From Hyperoplus lanceolatus (lineage: Eukaryota; Chordata; Actinopteri; Uranoscopiformes; Ammodytidae), in assembly GCA_026929865.2 (NCBI GenBank), contig CM049400.1:22181501-22245500 (forward strand): 64,000 nt of DNA, written 5' to 3'. The first letter of the stretch is position 1; each line of letters starts with the position of its first letter. The position numbers and the translations under genes were made by a program. The notes beneath the pieces were generated by a model. That model saw only the letters and a list, made by a program, of their open reading frames with translations, was not told the DNA's origin and did no database searches. Positions 10,556-19,961 of the stretch are shown one piece after another.

Positions 10556-10651
10556 CACATTAGGTGACAGTTTCCATTGCAGAGCCTGATTGATTTATTA
10601 CCAGATCCCTTGTCCTCAATTGATCACAGTTTAAATTATTATATTATTATT

Positions 10652-10880
10652 TATATACTTGAGCTGTGAGAAAAGTTCTATAACCTAGGTGTGGTTCACA
10701 TTATAATCAAGGGTTATGGCTACCAATCAGCAATAGCAAAAGTATTAAGCTGGCACTGCATTGCTGACAGTGTTTTTATATGCAGTGAACAGACTGTCGC
10801 TTCTTTTAAATGGGGAATGAAAGACATTAACGTTAGACACATTAGGTGACAGTTTCCATTGCAGAGCCTGATAGATTTTT
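10652..10880 (+). repeat. local duplicate preserving two empty insertion sites
   Basis: This segment matches 3777-3821 joined to 9752-9937 joined to 10556-10602. The first copy is split by the 5.93 kb TIR element and by solo LTR 3; this copy has neither. Confidence 0.8.
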
Positions 10881-10889
10881 TTTAAGTTG

Positions 10890-11124
10890 TTAAAGTGAAA
10901 TGCATGAATCTGGTGCACTTTGAGAGGGAAATTAAGAGGCTAAAGCTGAAGAATTTTGTATGAAAAAAAATGTAAACACTGTGTCAGATGAATTAGAAGC
11001 TATTGGAGAAGGACACATGGATTTTCCATAATAATATTAATTTAAATTAAAATATTATGCAGGGTCCTCTGGGATGGCCTTGGTGCTCTTTTTCTTTTAC
11101 TGGACATATTTCTCTGTAATATAA
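10890..11124 (+). repeat. dispersed repeat, copy A
   Basis: About 235 bp clearly similar to 41115-41350, same orientation, including 'gcatgaatctggtgcacttt' and 'cagggtcctctgggatgg'. Family unknown. Confidence 0.8.
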
Positions 11125-11150
11125 TGAGTGCATTTAGATTATTTAAAAAT

Positions 11151-11243
11151 TAAAAGGGCCATATTACATTATATTTTTAAAATGTGCCAGGGCCAATCAA
11201 TCAGTTTTGACACCCCTGCACTAGTGGGTTAACTAAAAAATGC

Positions 11244-11277
<34 letters not shown>

Positions 11278-11366
11278 CCATATTGCATTATATTTTTAAA
11301 ATCGGCCGTGGGCCAATAAAAAGCGGGTCGCAGTTGGCCCGCTGGCCGTAGTTTGGACACCCCTGG
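11151..11366 (-). mobile_element. hAT (Charlie-like) terminal fragments
   Basis: Two successive minus-oriented ends carry the hAT-like terminus CAGGGGTGTC (right edges near 11217 and 11366), each followed by a similar GGCCATATT-type segment. A 23-base A tract lies between them. They are terminal relics without transposase. Confidence 0.5.
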
Positions 11367-12057
11367 TTTAAAGGGTCTTTAATTTATTTTCTAGGCTATT
11401 TACATTTAAGGGTATTTGAAAATCACGGCAGCAAACGTTCTTAAAAAAGATCGTTTTATTTCATCCTTACTGAAAGCCAGAGGCGGTGCTTTGAGCACTG
11501 GATATATCCGCCTTGCGCATGCGCTGTTCGAGTACCTATACCAACAAAGTTATCTGTGACCCCACGTGACACCTGGAGGCAATATACTTTGGTGTCGACA
11601 GAGTATCTGTTCCTTTTCATCTTCTCCCAACGCAGGAGTACCGCCTTGCGGCTTACACTATGTGTTCGCATTTGTTTAAGGAAATGCTACAGCTTGTCTT
11701 GTGCAGCCTTGGGACCGAATTGGTCGGAGTCGCAGATAAGTGCTCGTCCTCCAGAGGCTGTGTCTATCTGGGCAGCGTAAGCCAATTGGCCATTGAGCTA
11801 CTTTGTTGGTGAAGGCAGTGTGTCCGCTCCCGTTCCCAGCACCTGTAGACGCTATTTCATAGCTTATCTTTTTGAGATTCCAGCTCCAATTTGACCGGAA
11901 CACAGTAGGTACCTAGAGGGCAAAACCCCTTTTTTTTTGAAAAACAGACATGGAGCGTTGTAAAAGGTTGTTCACCAGAAATTATATCCAGGGCCTTCCA
12001 CGATCACAACCTGGGTGGACAACCATGTCAACAAGCTGCTGGAAAGCTACAGCGGGC
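11367..12057. other. unclassified repeat-like stretch
   Basis: CpG-containing sequence at 11440-11920 differs in composition from the flanks and may be an old LTR or element body. I could not find ends or coding motifs. Confidence 0.3.
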
Positions 12058-12399
12058 CGACATAGAGCAAATCAGAACCACTGTTTAAGCGAATGGGGGT
12101 GGGCTAATAGGGAATTTTTTAAACTTATATACAGTATCTCACAAAAGTGAGTACACCCCTAACATTTCTTCAAATATTTCATTATATCTTTCCATGGGAC
12201 AACACTGAATAAATGACACTTTGATACAATGTAAAGTAGTCAGTGTACAGCTTGTATAACAGTGTAAATTTACTGTCCCCTCAAAATAACTCGACACACA
12301 GCCATTAATGTCTAAACTGCTGGCAACAAAAGTGAGTACACCCCTAAGAAAAAATGTCCAAATTGGGCCCAAAGTGTCAATATTTTGTTTTGCCATCAT

Positions 12400-13195
12400 T
12401 ATTTTCCAGCACTACCTTAACCCTCTTGGGCATGTAGTTCACTAGAGCTTCACAGGTTGCAACTGGAACCCTCTTCTACCCATTCATGACGACATCAAGG
12501 AGCTGGTGGATATTAGAGTCCTTGCGCTCCTCCATCTCCCGTTTTAGGATGCCCCAAAGATGCTCAATAGGGTTTAAGACTGGAGACATGCTTGGCCAGT
12601 CCATAACCTTTACCCTCAGCTTCTTTAGCAAGCCAGTGGTCGTTCGGAGGGGTGTTTGGGGTCGTTATCATGTTGCAGTACTGCCCTGCGGCCCAGTTTA
12701 TGAAGGGAGGGGATCATGCTCTGCTTCAGTATGTCACAGTACATGTTAGAATTCAATGAACTGTAGATCCCCAGTGCTGGCAGCACTCATGCAGCCCCAG
12801 ACCATGACACTCCAACCGCCATGCTTGACTCTAGGCAAGACACACTTGTCTTTGTACTCCTCACCTGGTTGCCGCTCCACACTCTTAACACCATCTGAAC
12901 CAAATACATGTATTTTGGTCTCATCAGACCACAGGACATGGTTGCAGTAATCCATGTCCGTAGTCTGTTTGTCTTCAGCAAACTTTTTGTGGGGTTTCTT
13001 GTGCATCATCTTTAGAATAGGCTTCCTTCTGGTTTGACAGCCATGCAGACCAGTATGATGCAGAGTGCGGCGTATGGTCTGAGCACTGACAGGTTGACCC
13101 CCCACCCCTTCAAGCCCTTCAGCAATGCTGGCAGCACTCATACGTCTATTTTCCAAAGCCAACCTCTGTGTACGACGCTGACCATGTGCACTCAA
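12400..13195 (-). pseudogene. Tc1 transposase, central and C-terminal part, broken
   Basis: The minus strand encodes a helix-turn-helix-like segment ('RRTQRLALENRRMSAASIAE'), then 'LWSDETKIHVFGSDG' with the first catalytic Asp, and 'GGWSVMVWGC'. A stop at 12746-12748 and a frame change precede 'LQHDNDPKH' (second Asp) and 'NPIEHLWG' (Glu). Another frame shift falls after the second Asp and a stop falls near 12478. The N-terminal paired-like domain is absent. The ORF continuing rightward past 13195 is antisense of the inverted arm, not transposase. Confidence 0.85.
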
Positions 13196-13199
13196 CCTT

Positions 13200-13550
13200 C
13201 GTAAACTGGGCCGCAGGGTGGTATTGCAACATGATAACGACCCCAAACACACCTCCAAGACGACCAGTGGCTTGCTAAAAAAGCTGAGGGTAAAGGTTAT
13301 GGCCTGGCCAAGCATGTCTCCAGACCTAAACCATATTGAGCATCTTTGGGGCTTCTTAAAACGGAAGGTGGAGGAGCGCAAGGTCTTTAATATCCACCAG
13401 CTCTGTGATGCAGTCATAAATGGGTGGAAGAGGGTTCCAGTTGCAACCTGTGAAGCTCTAGTGAACTCCATGCCCAAGAGGGGTAAGGCAGTGCTGGAAA
13501 ATAATGGTGGCCACACAAAATATTTACACTTTGGGCCCAATTTTTTAATT
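13200..13550 (+). pseudogene. second, inverted copy of the Tc1 transposase C-terminus
   Basis: The plus strand reads 'VLQHDNDPKHTSKTTSGLLK' and then 'DLNHIEHLWGFLKRK', the second Asp and the Glu of the DDE triad. It lies opposite in orientation to the minus-strand transposase and is a fragment only. Confidence 0.85.
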
Positions 13551-14260
13551 TTTTTAAGGGGTGTACTCACTTTTGTTGCCAGCAGTTTAGACATTAATGG
13601 CTGTGTGTCGAGTTATTTTGAGGGGACAGTAAATTTACACTGTTATACAAGCTGTACACTGTCTACTTTACATTGTATCAAAGTGTCATTTCTTCAGTGT
13701 TGTCCCATGGAAAGATATAAAGAAAAATGTGAAGAAATGTGAGGGGTGTACTCACTTTTGTGAGATACTGTATATCATTATGAAACTTTGCAAGTTGATT
13801 ACTGACATTAAAACAACAACTTTTTGTATTACAGTATTTTCCAAAAGGTTTGAATAAATATGAAAAATCATCAATATCTTACTAATGATCTTACTAACTG
13901 ATGACGGTTAATTAACGGTCGCAACTTTTTTTTATTACGCATTAGTTAGCTAAAAATGACAAAAAAGTAATTTTTCAGACGTTTTAACCAGTTGTAATCG
14001 TCCAGTTTCGACTCCGAGGCTCCAATTTACATATGAAAGTGTTCCTGACTGAAATGGACAGCAAATGTGGATTATTTTGTCAGTTAAACTTTCAGCGGTG
14101 AGTCCAGCGTTCCGTGACCGCCTCAGAGTGCGTCCCGTTCGGATACAGAGTGATGGAAGCTGTTGCTCCATGCTAGCCAGTGCTAACCCCGAAAGCGCTA
14201 GCCAAACGGTGTTCTTTTCTTTTCTTTTTTTTTTTTTTCTTTTAACAAATAAATTACAAA

Positions 14261-15407
14261 AATGATGACCCCATTCACCTAGGCAGATCCGGAGCTTTCT
14301 GTCCTGAAGGCAGAGCTACAGTCTTTAGAGAGCCTAGTTCACGATGTCCTCCAGCGGCAGTCCTCTCTGATCTCCCGGATAGCTGTACTCGAGCATTTTC
14401 CGCTCCAAAGCTCTCAGCCGCCGGCTAGTGGCGCTTCTGTTGCTCCGGTCTCTACTCCACCTGCCAGCGCTTCATGGTCGTCTGTCGTCAAGAAGGGCAG
14501 ACGAATTCCCCCTCTTCTCTCGCCTGGTCCTGTGCTGTTGCATAATTTGTTTGCTCCGGTGGTAGAGCTAGATGGGGCTACTGAACCGGCAGCTAACGCG
14601 GCATTCTCCCGATCCGAGTCACCAGTCCCAACCCGCTCCATGCTGACTCAGAGGCGTTCAAGTTCCCAGTCCACTCCCCAAGGCGGGCGCCAGGATCGCC
14701 GCCGTCCACCAGCTCCATTCAGACGTGAGTCCCGTATTCATCCATCAGAGCCTCTACAAAATGATGTCCCCGAGATCGCTGCAGCTGGCGATGACGTATC
14801 CTGTACAGGTGCTGCTCACTCTCGCAGCTATGCCCCGCCCCTCACATCCAAGCTGTCACTCACAAGCTGTCACTCACAGCTGTCACTTTACAGAGGAAAC
14901 TGCATAGACGAGGAACCAGAGATTCTGATAATAGGGGATTCCATCATCAGATACCTGCAACTTACTGGTGCCTTCACCTATTGCCTTTCTGGAGGAAAGG
15001 TATGCGACATCATGGAGCTATCACCTGCCGTCATCGACCGCCACCCTACAGCCCACACTGTCATTTTTCATATTGGGACAAATGATGTTATGAACAAACA
15101 ATCTTGCAAACTCTATGCTCAATTAGAGTGTTTGTCCATCACCCTGCAGAGTTTGGGGAAAACCTGCATTTTTTCCGGCCCCACCCCCACTCTGTCTAAA
15201 AGCCCAGAGCGCTTCAGTCGCCTCCTGAGTCTTCATGACTGGCTGAAGTCCTTCAGCTCTGCAAACATGCTGGGCTTCATCAGCAACTTTGACTCTTTTT
15301 GGACCAGACACGAGCTCTTTAAATCTGACGGCCTCCATCCCAACACCAAAGGTGTAAGAGAACTCGCCAATAACTTCATTCAGCACATTGCATTTAATTT
15401 GGACTGA
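14261..15407 (+). pseudogene. LINE 1 ORF1, SGNH/GDSL esterase-type, with premature stop
   Basis: The frame starts at ATG 14261 or 14264 but meets TAG at 14279-14281, then stays open to 15407. The N-terminal part aligns with ORF1 of the second LINE ('DVLQRQSSL'). The C-terminal domain has 'ILIIGDSIIR' (nucleophile Ser block), 'IGTNDV' (oxyanion Asn) and 'SDGLHPN' (Asp-His), the SGNH hydrolase signature found in ORF1 of CR1/L2-type LINEs. Initiation downstream of the stop cannot be excluded. Confidence 0.75.
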
Positions 15408-15560
15408 TATTTACCACAGCATGACCCCATCAGAAGAACCTCCATTAAAAAAGACCCCCCCGGGAGTCCTGCTCAACATCAATTATACTCCCCTTCCATC
15501 TGTGCTGCAAACCTTCCTCCAGCTCTGGACATCACACCTGACTGCCCTCTCTCACCTCCA

Positions 15561-17642
15561 ATGACCCACCCATCTGCTGCTTCTAATGTTGGCTCCCTCT
15601 ACAGGCACAAACCTGTATTGTATGACCCTGAAAAACAAGCCATGCTTCATAGCTGTAAGCTAAATTCCCCACAAATTCTCAAATCAAGAAAGGGCTTGGG
15701 TTTTCTACATTTAAATATTAGAAGTTTATTGCAGCATGATAAATTAGACCATGTAAAGATTTTAGTGTCCCAGGCAGATCCAGATGTTTTGATTCTGACG
15801 GAATCCTGGTTAAAGAAGAGTACAGATGACTCTATTGTGGCAATAAATGATTATAACTTATTCAGAATAGACAGAAACACTAGGGATGGGGGAGTGGCTG
15901 TCTATGTTAAATCCTGTTATTCTGTAACACTTTTACATGCTGTCTCTGTTCCAAATTGCTTTGAATTTATCGCGCTAGAATTATCTTTATCGTCAAATGA
16001 TTGTTTTGTTGTAATTGGTGTGTATAGGCCCCCTTCAGCTGTAACTAGCTCCTTAAACGATCTAGCACATATGCTCTCCAGCTATGTAAATAGAGAGGTA
16101 ATTGTGATGGGTGATTTTAACGTTGATTGGCTTTCTGGTGCCTCTGAACCTTTCAAAGAAATCTGTAGCAACGTTAATCTTACACAATTAATAACTGAGC
16201 CCACAAGACCCAATCTAAAAAACCCAGCAAAATCAACTTTAATCGATTTAATCTTATCAAATAAAATAGATAAAATAGTCTCAGCTGGTGTCTTTGACCT
16301 TGGGATTAGTGATCACTGCCCAGTGGCCTGTATCAGAAGTATTCATTTTAAAAGATCTCAGCCTAAAATCATAATTAAGCGTAATTTTAAAGGTTTTAAT
16401 GAGCAAGCCTTTCTAAGTGATCTCCGTCATAGTGACATTCAACTCACTACGGAAATTTCGGATGTTGAGTTAGCCTTAGACCATTTCATCAATACTTTCA
16501 CCTCAATTATAAACAAGCATGCGCCCCTTAAAAAGCATAGAGTAAAAAATAGATCAAACCCCTGGTTTACAAGTGAACTGTCTGATTTATTTTCGAAGAG
16601 AAATAAAGCATGGTCTCTAGCTAGACGCTCTGGAGATAATACCAATTGGACTATTTTTAGACACCTTAGGAATAAGTGCACATCCATGATTAGGAAAGCC
16701 AAATCTGAATACTACCTTGAATTAATCTCAAACTGCTACTCTAACCCTGCACTATTTTGGAAAGCTGTGAACTATAATAAGAACAATTCTAGCACAGTTC
16801 CCACTCAGATCAAATTAAATGGTCACACTCTCAATGATCAAAAAGAGATTGGCTTAGCTTTTAATAAACATTTTGTAGCTGCTGGTCAACTCTTTCAGAA
16901 TGGAGGATATACGCCTTCTACCACCAGTAGTAACGTACCGCCTGTCTCTCAAACTCCTATTTTCAGCCTTGATCTTCTTCCCACAAGTGTTGTTGTAGAT
17001 GCACTCCTCGCCATCAACCCCAAGAAGTACATAGGAGAGGACAATTTGGACCCGTTTTCAATCAAGCTTTCTACACATATAATATCAAAACAAATTACCC
17101 ATATTTTTAATCTTTCGATCTTCTCTGGAATAGTTCCTAAAATTTGGAAAAAAGCTCATGTAATTCCTTTACATAAAGGTGGTGACAAAAATAATCTTAA
17201 TAACTACAGGCCAATTTCCAAACTCCCATGCCTCGCAAAAATTCTAGAATCACTTATTAATAATCAGTTAAAAACATTTCTAACTAGTGCTTCCATTTTG
17301 AGCCCATTCCAATCTGGTTTTAGGGCAGGTCACAGTACTGTCTCTGCTGTGACTTTGGTTGTAGACAACATTGTTTCAGCAATAGACAAGAAAAAGCACT
17401 GTGCAGCACTTTTTATTGATCTTTCAAAGGCCTTTGATACTGTTGACCACCATTTGCTTTTACAGAGGCTGCATGACATTGGCTTTGATCAGTCTGCATG
17501 TAGCTGGTTTAGGGACTATCTCTCTGATAGACAGCAGTCAGTTAAACAGGGAAGATACCAGTCTGAGTTTTTAACTGTTACAAATGGTGTCCCACAGGGA
17601 TTCGGTGCACCAATCTATTCAGAACCTACAAAGCTCTTTTAA
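15561..17642 (+). pseudogene. LINE 1 ORF2, endonuclease and N-terminal reverse transcriptase
   Basis: It begins with an APE-type endonuclease: 'FLHLNIRSLL', 'LILTESWLKK', 'IGVYRPPSA', 'VIVMGDFNVDW', 'ISDHCPVA'. The reverse transcriptase follows, with 'YRPISKLPCLAKILESLINN', 'FIDLSKAFDTVDH' (first catalytic Asp) and 'TNGVPQG'. Right after VPQG the sequence jumps. Compared with the second LINE, about 45-50 codons holding the YADD box are deleted, and the frame shifts to a stop at 17642. Confidence 0.88.
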
Positions 17643-18414
17643 CACCCTGCAGGACTGTCTAGTAAACCTCAGGCTGGTTCTAAATACAGACAAAACCAAA
17701 TATATGTGTTTCTCCAGAGCAAGAACTACAACTCTTAATGATTTTAATATTTTTACAAAGAATGGATTTTTAATTGAAAGAGTCACAGAGTACAAATATC
17801 TCTGCATCTGGTTAGATGATAAACTCACTTTTAATTTCCATATAAAAAATCTTGTTTGTCGACTACGACAAAAAATTGGCTATTTTTATAGGAACAAAAC
17901 CACCTTCCCTTTATTTAGTAGGAAAAGGATTATTGAGGCAGTTTTTATGTCTGTCCTTGATTACGGTGATGTGGTTTACCGACATGCATCTCATTCATGT
18001 CTTAAACTCCTAGACTCTGTTTTTCACTCTGCTTTAAGGTTCATCACAGGAGATGCTTATGACACACACCATTGTCTTTTATATGAAAAGGTTGGGTGGT
18101 ACTCCCTTAAAGAGAGACGTGATGCACATTGGCATATTTTTATTTACAAAGCCTTGACCGGGAAGCTTCCTCGTTATTTAACAGAAATGTTGCAAATTTC
18201 AGATGGGCTTTATCAGACCCGCTCCACTGACATGCTCATGCTTTATGTCCCACAAGCCCGGTCTGAGCTGGGAAAGACAGCTTTTAGCTTAAGTGCCCCC
18301 GACTCCTGGAACAACTTACAGCAACAAATTAAGCTAAATACCTTCATATCCTTTAATCAATTTAAACGGACTATCTTGAATCTGCCAAACTCTGCCTGTA
18401 ACTGTTTTAATTAG
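17600..18414 (+). pseudogene. LINE 1 ORF2, C-terminal part after the deletion
   Basis: It continues in another frame from 'SVHQSIQNLQSSFNTL' through 'LVLNTDKTKYMCFSRAR', 'YKYLCIWLDDKLTF' and 'VLDYGDVVYRHAS' to 'CNCFN' at 18414. It matches the C-terminus of the second LINE and has no start of its own. Confidence 0.85.
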
Positions 18415-18661
18415 GCTATATTGTACTTTCACCCATTTCATTTTAATTGCTGCCACTCTTCACCACTATGTAAATGTTTCAATAGTTTTTTTCTCTCTTC
18501 ACCTGTTGTTGTGTATTTGATGTATTTGCATTGAATATTGTGTGTGTATTGTTGTTTTTCCTTGGAATTTATTTGAACTCGACACCATTGTAAATGAGGG
18601 TCACCCCTCAATTGGTCTCTCGAGGATAAATAAAAGTTAAATGAAATGAAAAAATGAAAAT

Positions 18662-19105
18662 GAAAAATAATGATGCGTAACTTTGCATATCTGCAAAGCC
18701 CCAAAATCTAGATGTTGGACAAAAACAAAGTCAATTTATTTTTAAATTTTGAAAACAAAACAATTGTCCAACTGCCTGAAGCCTTTCCTAATCACAGTTC
18801 AAATTTGATCAATAACCCATAGAAAATAAATTTTTTACACTGTTTTTTCCAAGGGAATGTCTAGCCGTTTCCTAAAATACCAGCTGGAGACTCCTAAAGG
18901 ACACTTTTGGTCCATGGCACATGAAATGTAACTGTGTAAAAAATGTATTTTCTATGGGTTATTGATAAAATTTGAACTGTGATTAGGAAAGGCTTCAGGC
19001 AGTTGGACAATTGTTTTGTTTTCAAAATTTAAAAACAAATTGACTTGGTTTTCTTCCAACATCTAGATTTTGGGGCTTTGCAGATATGCAAATGTTCGCA
19101 TCATT
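18662..19105. repeat. inner hairpin of the foldback element
   Basis: Arms at 18665-18845 and 18925-19105 are near-perfect reverse complements, with an 80-bp loop. Example pair: 'gcatatctgcaaagccccaa' and its complement. Confidence 0.85.
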
Positions 19106-19302
19106 AGTAAGATATTGATGATTTTTCATATTTATTTAAACATTTTGGAAAATACTGTAAAACAAAAAGTTTTTGTTTTAATGTCAGTAATCAACTGGCA
19201 AAGTCTCATAATGATATATATAAGTTAAAAAAAATTCCCCATTAGCACATCCCCATTCACCCCCATTCACTTAAACAGTGGTTCTGATTTGCTATGTCGG
19301 CT

Positions 19303-19578
19303 ATGTTAATGTCAGAAAAGAAAAAGTCATACATATATGTGTGCATTTTTCACGGTTTACTCACAAATCACAAATGATGCACTCAGAATGTGCATCATTC
19401 AGATACAGGCACTTTATCATAAAAAAAAATCAAAACAGCAACATATACCAAAGCAAAATACCATTACATTTTCTCCTAAACATTAACTAAACTATTTTGA
19501 ATGTACCTGTCAGTCCTGGTATTGTGAGCATCCACACTACAGTTTTCAATTTACTGTAGGCTCAAGTTTGGAAGTTAT
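19303..19578. other. downstream flank / 3' UTR of the Cys-rich gene
   Basis: Follows the stop codon of the minus-strand gene. No canonical AATAAA was found on the minus strand here, so the poly(A) site may lie beyond, in the transposons. Confidence 0.35.
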
Positions 19579-19961
19579 CTATGAATGATTGAGACAAGTC
19601 GTCTCATCCACATCCTGGTCTGCATCTGTGGCCTGCTCGTGGATGAAGCTGTAGCGTCGATACACTGATCCACCCCTGCTGGTGTAAACCACATCCACCT
19701 CGTCTCCACTGTCCGGCTCTGGCACACCGTGGGGCATGCTGCCGCTGGCACTGCCACTCAGTCTCTCATAACTCTGGCTCCAGCAAAGCCTTTTCCTGGC
19801 ATGGGCCTTGACCAAGGCAAACACAGCCAGGGCAAATCCCAGTGCAAGCAGCAGGGCAATAGGCAAAGCGGCTGAAGTGTGCTTCAGAGCTCTAGGTGAT
19901 GTATTCAGGTCTGTTACTTGATCGTCTCCTGATTTGGGTTGGGGGGTTTCCACACACAGAG
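19579..19961 (-). CDS. Cys-rich gene exon 16 (residues 837-963): membrane span and tail
   Basis: Acceptor tgtttccag. Encodes a juxtamembrane stem, the hydrophobic segment 'LPIALLLALGFALAVFALV', a basic stop-transfer 'KAHARKR', then an acidic, Tyr-containing tail with 'EVDVVYTSRGGSVYRRYSF' and a TAG stop. The tail pattern is the main link to PC5/6B. Confidence 0.9.

Larger units (their letters stand above)
12132..13770 (-). mobile_element. Tc1/mariner element with inverted duplicate 3' halves
   Basis: The ends CAGTATCTCACAAAAGTGAG and its complement lie between TA dinucleotides (12130-12131, 13771-13772). A second copy of the end motif inside each terminus (near 12328 and 13576) gives the IR/DR arrangement known from Sleeping Beauty-type elements. 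About 575 bp at the left (12132-12706) is repeated inverted at the right (13196-13770), and both copies encode the transposase C-terminus. The 5' half with the DNA-binding domain is missing. Confidence 0.9.
13892..18661 (+). mobile_element. LINE 1: full-length, inactive L2/CR1-clade retrotransposon
   Basis: A 4.77 kb element with a CpG-bearing 5' UTR, ORF1 (SGNH esterase), ORF2 (endonuclease plus reverse transcriptase) and an A-rich 3' tail of AAATG repeats. It sits in the left arm of the foldback, flanked by TAATGAT. The uninterrupted right arm (near 19105-19117) shows the original site. Both ORFs are damaged. Confidence 0.8.
12058..19302. mobile_element. foldback element split by Tc1 and LINE insertions
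   Basis: The right arm (about 18925-19302) is the reverse complement of a left arm that survives in three pieces: 12058-12131, 13771-13898 and 18662-18845. Shared segments include 'gccgacatag..caaatcagaaccactgttt' at the outer end and 'gttggac..tctagat' near the loop. Removing the Tc1 (12132-13770) and the LINE (about 13892-18661) restores a roughly 830-bp hairpin with a loop of about 80 bp at 18846-18924. Coding capacity: none seen. Confidence 0.75.

Noticed and set aside
13196..13594. N-terminal third of the 282-residue minus-strand ORF as transposase
   Set aside because: It is antisense to the inverted 3' arm, which encodes transposase on the plus strand; only the part left of 13196 is sense.
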